Assembly: GCA_035325995.1 (NCBI GenBank)
Contig: DAOKYU010000002.1
Coordinates: forward strand, 248,001-312,000
DNA length: 64,000 nt
Source: Thermodesulfobacteriota bacterium
Lineage (GTDB): Bacteria > Desulfobacterota_D > UBA1144 > Nemesobacterales > UBA2774
Direction: 5' to 3'
Positions 9,157 to 18,906 of the stretch are shown here, piece after piece (positions within the stretch are counted from its first letter, which is position 1; each line of letters opens with the position of its first letter). The notes under the pieces were generated by a model that was not told the DNA's origin, did not search any database, and worked only from the letters and a program-made list of their open reading frames with translations. Position numbers and translations under genes: made by a program.

Positions 9157-12100
9157 ATGTCTGACACTGATTTTCCGGGCCTTCTCGCGGCCGCGGATTG
9201 GAAAAGATATCTCTCTCAAGAGAGCGGATTCAAATGCCTCATCGCGGGCCCCGGCGCTTTAGCCCGTGAGATCGAGTCGGCGCTCGGGTCTTCCCTTTTA
9301 AGGCTCGGCGTCACGCCCGCGCTACACCTAACCCCCGGTTCGCTGAACGGCTTTGAAGCACTCGCGGTAGAGTCCTTCATGGGCGTCGTAATCTTCGGAG
9401 ACGACGGCACCGAAGCGTCATTCTACGAGTACGGCTACCTGAAAGGCTCGGGAAAGACGACGCTCGCATTCTCCGCCGGAAAAGAAACGGGCGGCGAATC
9501 CGCCGATGGATCCGGCCTTCGGCTCCCTGACGGTTTCTTTTCCGGATACCTGGAGGAAAGGCTTTCAGAGAAGGTAATAGCCCGGATACTGGAATCCGTC
9601 CCCGGCGCCCTCGCCCGTTACATGACGGCATGCGCTGTCAGGGATTCTGAAGGGCGCCCGACCGGAGACGTATCCGGGCTTTCGGAAAGACTCGCCTTTC
9701 CGGATTCCGGCGATGGCTTATCTCACGAAGGGCTGGTTTCACTCGACAGGGAATTTTCGGAATGGAGTGAGCATAACGGGATTGCCGTCCCGCCTGAAAT
9801 ACTCCTGAGGCTGGCCTTTCTATACACCCGGACTCTCGAAAACGGTCCCGGCGCAGGCGCATTCGCCGAATGCCGCGAAAGGGCGCTCTCCATATACGAG
9901 TCGATGATCGCGCGGGGTTGTGCGGGCCTGCCGGGGGCGCTGGCCCGGAAAAAGCTGGCCGACGTCCTCCTCTTTTACCCCGCCGCTCCGGACGGCGGAG
10001 GCACGGAAAACATCGAAAGGGCCGAGTCGCTCTACAGGCAGGCGCTCGGCATGACCGATCCCGGCGTACACTCCCGCGAAAGGTCTTCCATGCTGAACAA
10101 CCTCGGGCTGGCATTGGCCATGCTCGGGGTCTCCATCGGCTCCGGTGATTACGTAAAGGCCGCGGCCGATTCATTCGCCGCCTCTCTATCCGAGGGCGGG
10201 CCCGGGTTCTCCGCGCATGAAAAAGCCATAGTCGATCTCAATCTCGGCGCGGCTTATTCGGCGCTCGGTGAATACGGGCCGTCGGTCGGGCATCTGGTCC
10301 CGGCTCTCGAATTCTATAACGAGTATGAATATCCCGCCGTAAACACGGCGCTGAGACGCACGCTCGGCGCCGCGTATTCTGCGCTTGCGGACGAGCGCCT
10401 GGGTGAGGGGGACATGGAAGGGGCCGCGGGGTATCTCGGAAGCGCCGCCTTCGCCTACCGCACGAGGTCCCTTTCGGGCGAGCACGCACACGTAAGGGCC
10501 AGGGAGGGGCGCGTGCTTTCGGATCTCGCCCTGGGCAATAACGACTGCTCGCGCGCCATTCAGGCAATCGATTGCTATAACGACGCATCGGATTACTACG
10601 GTAAAGCCGGGTGCGATGAAGAGCACGGGCCCGTGCGGGAAGCCCTGTCCGCGCTTTACGAATTCCTCGGCGGCTACGAAGCGCCGACGCCGGATCAGGC
10701 GCTAAGGGCGTATGCCGAAATAGCCGATGCCTGCGCCGACGGCGCATCCCCCGCGGTATACGCGCGCGCCATGGTCAAGCTTGGCGGCATCTACGAGGCC
10801 CTCGCGGCCGAGGAAGACAGGATCTACAACCGCGAGAAGGCTATAGAGTCCTATTTCAATTCCCTCGCGTATTACAACCTCGAAAACAGGCCCGAGGAGT
10901 TCGCCGCGATGAAAATCCGGCTCGCCGGAATCTACAGGGATCTCGCCGCGCTCCTCGAAGAACCCGGCCTCTATAACAGGTCCATTTACTCGTGCCGCCA
11001 GGCTCTCAGGGTTTATACGGCCGAGTCGGTCCCCGAAGTGTACGGGGAGCTCATGGCCGACATAGGTGAGGCGTGCGGCGCGCTCACCGTCCTCGAGGGC
11101 GGCGGGGATCATCTCCTCTGCGCCATGGAGGCCTACGAAAGCGCTCTCGGCGTGTATCGGGCCCTTGGCGGAGAGGAAGCGAGCGCCGGTATCCGGGACA
11201 GCATATGCGCACTCTATCCGCTGCTCGAAGGCATTTGTGAAAAAGAGCCCGGGAAAGCCGCATCCGTATGCAGAAAATACCTTTCTCTTCTCGGTGAGTG
11301 GGCGGGGCCGTCTCTCCGCGCCGGCGTTCTCGAAAAGCTCGGCGACGGCGCCACCGGGGCGGTATGGGAAGTGAGGAATAAAGACAACTATATAAAAACC
11401 GTAGAGATTTACAAGGAAGCCCTCGGACTCATCCAGCAAGACCCCTCTTCGGGTGGGTTCGAGAGGCTCTCCTTTAAGATAGGCAGCGCATACAAAATAC
11501 TCGCCGAAATTGAAGCCGCCGAGGGCAATCCCGCCGCGGCCGCCGAATATTACGACGAGGCGTTCGTGTATTTCCCCGAGGAAGCGGCCGAGGCCGAATA
11601 TGCCGCCGCGGGTAGGGTGCTGGGGGGCTCGTTCAGGCGGCTCTACGAGGCCGGGGGCGGCGCGGACGACTGCAGGAAAGCCATCGCCGCTTTCTGGGAA
11701 GCGCTCAAATACGACGAATCGTCCGGCGGCGGCGAAGGGCGCGGCGAAACCGCGGAAGCGCTCGCCGGTCTCTATACCTCGCTTGCAGAGCTCGAAGAAA
11801 GAGAGGGGCGGGCGGGCGAAGCCCTCGAATGCTACGCCGAGCTCCTGTCCCTTTACGATCCGGATAGGTTCCCTTCGGAATATGCCGAGGCCCAGCGCCG
11901 GATAGCGGGATTCTATACGAGGCTCGCCGAAACCGAAGACAGGTCCATAAACCTCGGGCTCGCCATAGCTTCCTATAAAGAAGCGCTTTCCTATTATGCC
12001 GAATCCGGGACGGAGGCCATACGATGCGAGACGGCGGGACTGGTATCGGCCCTGTACCGCGCGCTCGGGGGCTGTCCCGACGCGTCGCCCGATATGAAAA

Positions 12101-13914
12101 TCGGATATTACCAGGAGGCGATATCCTACGGGGATGCGTCCCCTTCCGTGTACGAATCACTGGGAATGGCGTACATGGCGGCTGCCGGCGGCAAGGACGC
12201 TGCCGGCAACCTCCAAAAGGCGGCGGGCTGTTTCCGAAAGGCTCTTGATTCGGACGGCCTCATGCGTGGCTCGCCCGAATACGGGCGCGTTCAGGCTTCG
12301 CTCGGGGCTGTGTACGAAGACCTTGCCGCGAAGACAGGCGATACCGAATTCTCGGCCCGCGCGCGCGAGGCGCTGGCGGCCGCGCTCGAAGCATTCCCCC
12401 GGGATGGATTTCCCTCCGAGCACGAGGATCTTTCAGAGAGGCTGGCCGCGCTCGATGTTTCAGGGGGCGAAGCCTCGGGCGAAAATACCGCTCACGCCGA
12501 ATCCGGCCCCTGGCATACCCCGGCGGAATCGTCCGCCTCCGGCCGGAACGCTTCGGCCGGTGAAAAACGCACGCCGGGGCGGGGATCCCGTTTGGACGGC
12601 GTGCACAAAGCATGTCCGGTCTTCTATGAAGAGGACATTCCGGAGGATACGGCGGCAGCGGTCGAACACTGCCGGAAGAGGCTCGGCGAGGTATCCCAAG
12701 CGGACTGCCCGAAGGCTTACGCATCCCTTCTCTACGCGCTCGGAAAGGCGCACCTGAAGCTCGCGGCCCCCGGTGGCGGCCTCGATAACTACCTCAAGGC
12801 TATAGATTCGTTCACGCAATCGCTCAGGGTATACGACGTCAACGGCAGCCCGGCCGAATACGCCGAGATCAGAAAGCAGATGGCTCTTGCCTATTCCGGC
12901 CTCGCGAGAACGAACGGCGACCCGGACTATTATGTCCGCGCCGTAAGGGCGTTTCGCGAAGCCCTCGAATTCTATACATTCGAGCGTTGCCCCGAGGCTT
13001 ACGGTTTCATAAAAAGAAACCTTGCCTCGGCGTACGAGGGGCTCTCGGCCGTATCCGACAAGATCGCGAATCTCGGGCCGGCCGCCGCAGCCTACGAGGA
13101 GGCCCTCAGGCACTACACATACGACCGGTTCCCCGAAGAGCATGTGGCGATACTCGTAAGCCTGGGGCCTATATACCAGCTTCTCGCCGAGGTCGTCGAC
13201 AGGGCGGTCAACTGCAGGAAGGCGATAGAGTGCTACGACATGATTCTTTCCGCCTGCAACCTCGAAGACCATCCCGAGGAGTACGCCGGAGCGCTCAACA
13301 ACCTGGGCGTCGTCTACAGGATGCTCGCCGCGCACGAGGACAAGGCCGAGAACTGCACGCGCGCCCTCGGATGCTATGCGCGCGCTCTCAAGGTCTACAC
13401 CGAAAAAGATTATCCCGTACAGTACGGCTCGACCAAGAACAACGTCGGCCTCGCCTACATGACCCTTGCCGACGCCAGGGACAGGGAGTCCAATTGCAAG
13501 GAGGCTCTCAAGGCCTTCGAGGACGCGCTCAGGGTGAGGACCATTCAAGGCAGCCCGATGCAGTTCGCGGCGACTCAGAACAACCTCGGGATCGTCTACA
13601 GGATGCTGTCCGAGATAGAAGACAGGGCGCGGAACTGCAAGAGGGCGATCGACGCCTACGAAACGGCGCTCATTATTTACTCGGCAGACAAGTTCCCGCT
13701 CGAATACGCGACTACCCGCAACAACATCGGCGGGGCGTATTCCACGCTGGCCGAGGAAGAGGACGCGCTCGCCAACTGCGACAAGGCCGCCAAATCATAC
13801 CGTGAAGCCCTCAAGGTCTTCACGCGGGACCGTTTCCCGGGCCCTCACGAAGTCGTTAAAACCAACCTCGAACGCCTGTTCGAATTTTACGGGAAAGACC
13901 TTCCCGCGCACTGA
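9157..13914 (+). CDS. riboswitch-controlled 1585-residue TPR protein with N-terminal deoxyribosyltransferase/TIR-like domain
   Basis: No signal peptide or membrane segment is seen, so the protein is probably cytoplasmic. Residues about 20-110 look like a small Rossmann-type domain: a strand FKCLIAGPG, a strand VVIFGDD near residue 77, then FYEYGYLKGSGK. The last stretch is like the ELGYA..LGK motif of nucleoside 2-deoxyribosyltransferase and TIR-related folds. The remainder is a tetratricopeptide solenoid. Repeats are degenerate to residue about 1097, then comes a Ser/Gly/Ala-rich linker (about 1098-1146), then very regular units of about 47 residues (FP.EYA.T.NNLG..Y..LAE.EDR..NC..AI..Y..AL..Y). 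No CHAT or other C-terminal effector is present. GAGGA precedes the ATG. Expression should respond to c-di-GMP through the upstream riboswitch. Confidence 0.9.
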   Translation: MSDTDFPGLLAAADWKRYLSQESGFKCLIAGPGALAREIESALGSSLLRLGVTPALHLTPGSLNGFEALAVESFMGVVIFGDDGTEASFYEYGYLKGSGKTTLAFSAGKETGGESADGSGLRLPDGFFSGYLEERLSEKVIARILESVPGALARYMTACAVRDSEGRPTGDVSGLSERLAFPDSGDGLSHEGLVSLDREFSEWSEHNGIAVPPEILLRLAFLYTRTLENGPGAGAFAECRERALSIYESMIARGCAGLPGALARKKLADVLLFYPAAPDGGGTENIERAESLYRQALGMTDPGVHSRERSSMLNNLGLALAMLGVSIGSGDYVKAAADSFAASLSEGGPGFSAHEKAIVDLNLGAAYSALGEYGPSVGHLVPALEFYNEYEYPAVNTALRRTLGAAYSALADERLGEGDMEGAAGYLGSAAFAYRTRSLSGEHAHVRAREGRVLSDLALGNNDCSRAIQAIDCYNDASDYYGKAGCDEEHGPVREALSALYEFLGGYEAPTPDQALRAYAEIADACADGASPAVYARAMVKLGGIYEALAAEEDRIYNREKAIESYFNSLAYYNLENRPEEFAAMKIRLAGIYRDLAALLEEPGLYNRSIYSCRQALRVYTAESVPEVYGELMADIGEACGALTVLEGGGDHLLCAMEAYESALGVYRALGGEEASAGIRDSICALYPLLEGICEKEPGKAASVCRKYLSLLGEWAGPSLRAGVLEKLGDGATGAVWEVRNKDNYIKTVEIYKEALGLIQQDPSSGGFERLSFKIGSAYKILAEIEAAEGNPAAAAEYYDEAFVYFPEEAAEAEYAAAGRVLGGSFRRLYEAGGGADDCRKAIAAFWEALKYDESSGGGEGRGETAEALAGLYTSLAELEEREGRAGEALECYAELLSLYDPDRFPSEYAEAQRRIAGFYTRLAETEDRSINLGLAIASYKEALSYYAESGTEAIRCETAGLVSALYRALGGCPDASPDMKIGYYQEAISYGDASPSVYESLGMAYMAAAGGKDAAGNLQKAAGCFRKALDSDGLMRGSPEYGRVQASLGAVYEDLAAKTGDTEFSARAREALAAALEAFPRDGFPSEHEDLSERLAALDVSGGEASGENTAHAESGPWHTPAESSASGRNASAGEKRTPGRGSRLDGVHKACPVFYEEDIPEDTAAAVEHCRKRLGEVSQADCPKAYASLLYALGKAHLKLAAPGGGLDNYLKAIDSFTQSLRVYDVNGSPAEYAEIRKQMALAYSGLARTNGDPDYYVRAVRAFREALEFYTFERCPEAYGFIKRNLASAYEGLSAVSDKIANLGPAAAAYEEALRHYTYDRFPEEHVAILVSLGPIYQLLAEVVDRAVNCRKAIECYDMILSACNLEDHPEEYAGALNNLGVVYRMLAAHEDKAENCTRALGCYARALKVYTEKDYPVQYGSTKNNVGLAYMTLADARDRESNCKEALKAFEDALRVRTIQGSPMQFAATQNNLGIVYRMLSEIEDRARNCKRAIDAYETALIIYSADKFPLEYATTRNNIGGAYSTLAEEEDALANCDKAAKSYREALKVFTRDRFPGPHEVVKTNLERLFEFYGKDLPAH

Positions 13915-13989
13915 CGTTGCGAAGGGCGGGGCGGCAGCCTGTATCTCCGGATTTTTACATTCGGCCCGCTTCGGAATATATTAACGATA

Positions 13990-14508
13990 TTGAAGCTCGT
14001 TCCTTTTCTTCTGATTCTGCTGTTCTTCCTTCTTTCTCCGGCGCCGGGCCTCGCCGGGGGCAAGGAGACCCTCGTCGATATTTCCGGCGTCGCCGTCATG
14101 GTGGACGAAGTCTCGGCGACGGCCAGGGCCGACGGCCTTCTGGAGGAGGACATTAAAGCCCTCGTCATATCGAAGCTCGAAAAGGCGAACATAACGCTCC
14201 TCGAAGACAGGGAATGGTACAGCGTCTTCGGCGGTGCGTATCTTCTCGTCGAGGTCATAGCGAGCAAGTACGAATCGGGCGCCTCTTACGCCGTCTTCAT
14301 CGACCTCGAGCTCCATCAGACGGTCGTTCTCTTCGGGAAGAGGCTGGGGCGGAATATAACCACGGCCGCCCCCACGTGGTCCACGGGGAAGCTCCTCTCG
14401 TGCCCGGCCGACGGGATCAAGGCCTGCGTCGAAACGAGCGTCGGCGAGCTTGCCGACATGTTCGTAAAGGACTATATCGAAGTGAATTCGGCGAAGAACG
14501 CTAAATAA
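13990..14508 (+). CDS. exported protein of unknown function
   Basis: This 172-residue protein has a clear signal peptide (hydrophobic residues 5-20, likely cleavage after GLAG near residue 23). The mature part is a mixed alpha/beta domain (TLVDISGVAVMVDEV, ISKLEKANITLLED, AYLLVEVIASKYE) with two cysteines near the end (LLSCPADGIKACVET), perhaps a disulfide. I do not recognise the family. The start is a TTG without a strong ribosome site. It is 75 bases downstream of the TPR gene on the same strand and may be cotranscribed, and hence also under the riboswitch. Confidence 0.65.
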   Translation: MKLVPFLLILLFFLLSPAPGLAGGKETLVDISGVAVMVDEVSATARADGLLEEDIKALVISKLEKANITLLEDREWYSVFGGAYLLVEVIASKYESGASYAVFIDLELHQTVVLFGKRLGRNITTAAPTWSTGKLLSCPADGIKACVETSVGELADMFVKDYIEVNSAKNAK

Positions 14509-14534
14509 TTCCTTCGCCTACGTACCCGGAAAAA

Positions 14535-15785
14535 TCAGAACGAAAGCGTGGGAGCGGCCTCGATGTCGACCTCCTCTTCGGAGCTCGTCTCCATGCGCCG
14601 GAGCTTCACCTTCCCCCGCGAAAGCTCGTCCTCGCCTATGATGAACGTATATCCGGCCCCCGATTTGTCGGCGCGCTTGAGCTGGCTCTTCAGGCTCTTG
14701 CCCCCGTATTCCATCTCGGCCGGGACGCCCCTTTCCCTGAGGGCGGCCGTCAGCCTGAAGGCCGCCGTCTCCGTTCCCTCGCCTATGTATGCGACGAATA
14801 CCTTTATCTCCCTCCGGAATCCCCCCGGGTGCGCCTTTTCATGGAGGAGCACGAGCCTCTCCATGCCCGTGGCGAACCCGACGGCGGGGGTCCCGGGGCC
14901 GCCCAGCTCCTCGACGAGCCCGTCGTACCTCCCCCCCGCGGCGACGGCGTTCTGCGAGCCGAGCTCGCTCGTCGTCACCTCGAACACGGTCCTCGTGTAA
15001 TAATCGAGTCCCCTCACGATCTTCGGGTTTATCGTGTACGGCACGCCCGCGCTTCCGAGGTATTCCCTCACGGCCTCCAGGTGTGCGGCGCACTCATCGC
15101 AGAGGTTATCTATCATCTTCGGCGCACCGGCCGCTATCTTCCTGCATCCCTCTTCCTTACAGTCGAGTATGCGAAGCGGATTTGTCTCGAGCCTCCGCCT
15201 GCAGTCGGGGCAGAGCCTCTCCGCCTCGGGCTTAAAGTAAGCGACGAGCTTTTCCTTATACTGCGGCCTGCAGTTCCGGTCCCCGAGGGAGCTTATCTCC
15301 AGGGTGAGCCTGTCCGAAAGCCCGATGCTTTCGAGGAATTTCCAGACCATCGTTATAAGGTCTGCGTCCGACGCCGGGTCTTCGGGGCCGAGGAGCTCCG
15401 CCCCTATCTGGTAAAAACCCCTGTACCGGCCTTTCTGCGGCCTCTCGTGCCTGAACATCATCCCGCCGTACCAGAGCTTGCTCACGGGGGATTTGGCGTG
15501 CATCGAGTTTTCGACAAAAGCCCTCACGACCCCGGCCGTTCCCTCCGGGCGGAGCGTTATGGACGAGCCGTCCCTGTCGGTGAAGGTGTACATCTCCTTT
15601 TCGACTATGTCCGTCGTAGTCCCGAGGCTCCGGGCGAATATCTCCGTGAATTCCAGCACGGGGATCCTTATTTCCGAAAATCCGTAAAGGTCGAATATGC
15701 GCCGGGCGCTATCCTCGATGAACTGCCATCTTCTTATTTCGTCCGGCAGCACGTCGTGAAATCCCCTGGGTGTTCTCGTCTCCAT
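14535..15785 (-). CDS. hisS: histidyl-tRNA synthetase
   Basis: This 416-residue class II synthetase charges tRNA-His. The N-terminus TPRGFHDVLP is typical. Motif 2 (FRHERPQKGRYRGFYQ) is at residues 111-126 and the histidine-specific motif LVRGLDYY-type at about 257-263, followed by a C-terminal anticodon-binding domain (FVAYIGEG, KSLKSQLKRAD, FIIGEDEL). Two CxxC-like pairs in the insertion (LCPDC, LCDEC) recall zinc-binding bacterial versions. Length is normal. It converges with the exported-protein gene and diverges from the glycosyltransferase. Confidence 0.97.
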   Translation of the reverse strand: METRTPRGFHDVLPDEIRRWQFIEDSARRIFDLYGFSEIRIPVLEFTEIFARSLGTTTDIVEKEMYTFTDRDGSSITLRPEGTAGVVRAFVENSMHAKSPVSKLWYGGMMFRHERPQKGRYRGFYQIGAELLGPEDPASDADLITMVWKFLESIGLSDRLTLEISSLGDRNCRPQYKEKLVAYFKPEAERLCPDCRRRLETNPLRILDCKEEGCRKIAAGAPKMIDNLCDECAAHLEAVREYLGSAGVPYTINPKIVRGLDYYTRTVFEVTTSELGSQNAVAAGGRYDGLVEELGGPGTPAVGFATGMERLVLLHEKAHPGGFRREIKVFVAYIGEGTETAAFRLTAALRERGVPAEMEYGGKSLKSQLKRADKSGAGYTFIIGEDELSRGKVKLRRMETSSEEEVDIEAAPTLSF

Positions 15786-15957
15786 GATATTCCCATTTAA
15801 TATAACGGCTTTCCGCCCGGTTGTCGTTCCGGCGGAGGGACTTAAGTATATACAGGCCGGGGCTCCGTTTCTAATCCCGGCGGCAAATCGTTACATAAAT
15901 CCCGGTCTATTAGTCAACGCCGTATATTGCACATATACTTATGCCTCTGGAGGCATT

Positions 15958-17121
15958 ATGAGCCGGGAAAATCCGGGCAGCTCCCCGAAAAAGCCGCGCC
16001 GGGCCGCCTACATAGGCAGCCCCGAGCTCTTTTCGAGGGGCGCGAGCGCTATACACGTCATGAAGATGTGCCAGGCTATGGGCCGGCTCGGCATCGATAC
16101 GGATCTCATCCTGGCAACGCCCGGGCGGACGCCTGACATACGGGCCTATTACGGCGTCGATTACACGTTCAAAATAATCCAGTTTCCCTATTTTAAAAGC
16201 TCCTTCGCGAGAAACGTGCTCCACGGCGTCCGGGCCGGGGTGTATACGGGGTTAAGAAAGGGCCGGTACGACATCACGGTGACAAGGAACATAATCTACG
16301 CCTTTCTCGCCGCCGGGGTCTTCGGCGTCCCGGTGGTGTACGACGCGCACCACCCGCTCGTCACCGGGGCCCGTCCCCTCTTCAGGGCGATCAAGGATTC
16401 GCCGAATCTCGTCAGGTTCTCCACCAATACGCGCGGCCTGGCGGACATATACCTCGATGAGGGCCTCCCGCCCGAGAAGCTGGTCGTCGCCCATAACGGA
16501 GTAGACCTCGAACGGTACGCGAACCTCCCCGGAAAGGACGAGGCGCGCCGGAAGCTCGGGCTTGCCCTCGACAAGGATATAATCTGCTATTCCGGGAATA
16601 TATACGAAGGCCGTGGCATAGAGCTCCTCGTGGACGTCTCGCCGAGGCTCCCCGATGCCAAGTTCCTCATAGTCGGCGGGCGCGACGAAGACGTCCTCCG
16701 CTACAGGCAGCTCGCGTCCGAAAAAAACGCCCCCGGCATCAAGCTCACGAGCTACGTCTCGCACGACCTCGTCCCGCTCTACCTCGCCGCGGCCGACGTC
16801 CTCGTCATGCCGTACACCTCGGCCATGACAATAAGGGGCGGGACAGTGGCGGCCGACTTCACATCCCCCATAAAGCTCTTCGAGTACATGGCCTCCGGGA
16901 GGCCCATAGTGGCGACGTCCCTTCCCTCGGTCAGGGAGATACTGAGGGACGGCGAAAATGCGGTCCTCGTGCCGCCCGACAGCGAAGACGCCCTCTACGA
17001 AGGCCTTTCCCGCGTCCTCCGCGACGGCGCTCTCGCCGCCCGGATAGCGTCGGGCGCCCTTGCCGACGTCCGCGGCTACACGTGGGAAGAGAGGGCAAAA
17101 AAACTGCTCGGCTTTAAATAA
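15958..17121 (+). CDS. GT4-type glycosyltransferase
   Basis: About 387 residues with the GT-B fold plan. The N-terminal acceptor domain has the early glycine-containing loop SRGASAIHVMKM. The C-terminal Rossmann domain carries ICYSGNIYEGRG, FLIVGGRDED and the donor-binding SPIKLFEYMASGRPIV segment with the conserved Glu. Such enzymes transfer sugars from nucleotide donors during polysaccharide or glycolipid assembly; the acceptor is unknown. The frame extends upstream to 15784, but ATG 15958 has GGAGG four bases before it and the natural N-terminus, so I use it. It stands alone, not within a polysaccharide cluster. Confidence 0.87.
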   Translation: MSRENPGSSPKKPRRAAYIGSPELFSRGASAIHVMKMCQAMGRLGIDTDLILATPGRTPDIRAYYGVDYTFKIIQFPYFKSSFARNVLHGVRAGVYTGLRKGRYDITVTRNIIYAFLAAGVFGVPVVYDAHHPLVTGARPLFRAIKDSPNLVRFSTNTRGLADIYLDEGLPPEKLVVAHNGVDLERYANLPGKDEARRKLGLALDKDIICYSGNIYEGRGIELLVDVSPRLPDAKFLIVGGRDEDVLRYRQLASEKNAPGIKLTSYVSHDLVPLYLAAADVLVMPYTSAMTIRGGTVAADFTSPIKLFEYMASGRPIVATSLPSVREILRDGENAVLVPPDSEDALYEGLSRVLRDGALAARIASGALADVRGYTWEERAKKLLGFK

Positions 17122-17204
17122 AGCTTTTAATCCGCCCGCCATGGGGTATCTTTTTCTCAACCCGGCGCAGGCCGTCATTCCGGTTTAAGAAACAGGATAT
17201 CGAG

Positions 17205-18740
17205 TTGAGTTTAATTCGCAGACTCTTAATCGTGCTGCTCGCGGCGCTGTTTCTGATTCAGGCCGCCGTTGCGGACCAGGTCGAAATAAGGGACATCTTC
17301 GATTACGCATTCTCGGGTGCGGCTTCCCCCGGAGCACCCGCGGACGCCGCCGGAGATGATTACGACGATTACAAAGGCGCGGCCCCTCCGGACGGCGGTG
17401 CCGGAGACTCGCAAAAGCTCGGCGCCGGAGCCTTTCTCCGTGACACGGCTCTCTCATACACCTTCGTCTGGGCGGCGCGGTTCTTTTACGTAAGGAACAA
17501 GAACAGCAGGATCTTCGATACTTCCCTATCAAAATGGTGGAACAACGTCACACAATGGCCGGAGTGGGACGACGGGGATTCCTTCTTCACAAACTGGGTG
17601 ACGCACCCCATAATCGGCTCGCAGCAATACCTCTACTACAGGGCGATGGGGCACGACTTCTGGACGTCCGCCCTGGGCTCTTTGGTTCAGAGCTTCCTCT
17701 GGGAATATACGGTCGAGGGGCTGGTCGAAACCCCGTCACTCGCCGACCTGGTATCCACGACGGCGGTCGGAGTCCCCGTCGGCGTCGTGCTCGAAGAGTC
17801 GTCCGACTGGCTCGTATCAACGGATTTCGTCCCGGCGAAAATACTCGGCCACGTGCTGAACCCGATGCGGAATTTCATTCACGACAGGCAGCTCGGGGTC
17901 TATAACCCCCTCTCCAAGACGTTCATGACGCTGTCCGGGCCGATCGATTTCGTTCCCGCAAGGGACGTCGCCATAGACCTCGCCTATCCGATGTACCTCG
18001 AAGGGCCCATGCCCATCGGGAGGTTCGGAGTCGATCTCGAGATCGTAAACCTCGAGGGCGACCTCGGCGGCGAGCTCATATTCTATTCCGCGCGCGTAGA
18101 CGTGCCCTCGAAGAGCCAGCTCTGGGGGCTCTACGTCCAGATAGCGCAGTCGGGCTTCAACTCCCTTTCGGTGGATGGGGAGAAGGTAAGGGACGGCTTC
18201 GAGTTCGCGAATATGAAGGCGGGCGGAAAAGCCATACTGTACAAAACGAGCGGCTCCGTATTTTCCGGCGGCCTCGAGCTTATAATCCCGACTTCCTACA
18301 AGGACAACCTGGGCCGTCTCGAAACACTTCTCCTCTTCAGGAGGAACTTCCCGGTGAACCTCCAGAAGGCCTGGACCGTGGCTCCGTATCTCTCGGCCGC
18401 CGCCTGGTAGGGGCCCTTCAGCGTTCAGGCCACGGCTTCGAGCGGTTTTATCGCCAACGCGGGCGAGCTCGAAGGAAACGGCTTCGAGTACAGGGTGAAC
18501 TACGGAGCGGCCGCCGGGGTGAACATCCCGGTCATTGCCTCTCCCGTCGTCTTCGCGGAGCTCGACGGATTCTCTGTCCCGACGGCGAAGACCTTCAAGA
18601 AGACAGGTCTTTATATGTCCTCGGGCGTAAGGCTGGGGAGGAGGGTGAGCCCGGGATTCGCCGTCCAGCTACCGATATACGGGCCGGACAGGAAAATCGA
18701 CAGATTCAGCTACAAGTTCGATCTCCAGGTCAGGTTCTAG
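17205..18740 (+). pseudogene. DUF3943-type outer membrane protein, copy 1, interrupted by in-frame TAG
   Basis: The frame starts at TTG 17205 with a signal peptide (LLIVLLAALFLIQAAVA). It runs through the conserved core (RFFYVRNKNSRIFDTSLSKWWN, DGDSFFTNWVTHP, FVPAKILGHVLNPMRNF) to TAG at 18408-18410, and then stays open in the same frame to a second TAG at 18738-18740. The missing stretch aligns with copy 2 without a gap (GPFSVQ versus GPFNLQ) and ends in the same barrel terminus, FDLQVRF. Only the single codon breaks it. A truncated 401-residue protein would lack the last barrel strands, so I call it a pseudogene; a base-call error is the main alternative. Confidence 0.75.
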
Positions 18741-18906
18741 CGCCGCCCGACTCTTATTTTTCAGTCTTATCCGGCCGTTACTAACTTCTTTAAGTCAGAT
18801 GTCGTCATAAATAATATTTCCATTGTCGTGTTTTCGGTGTATCTTAGAGTGCAATTCTTTTCCTGCGGACGCCCGCGCGGAGAGGACGAGGATAAGAGGA
18901 TCATAG

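Noticed and set aside
12460..13548. Minus-strand open frame inside the TPR gene
   Set aside because: It mirrors the repetitive TPR codons, has no start signal or recognisable domain, and lies under a well-supported gene.
18408..18410. TAG in DUF3943 copy 1 as recoding (pyrrolysine-like or suppressor)
   Set aside because: TAG ends several other genes in the window and no pyrrolysine genes are seen; a mutation or sequence error is simpler.
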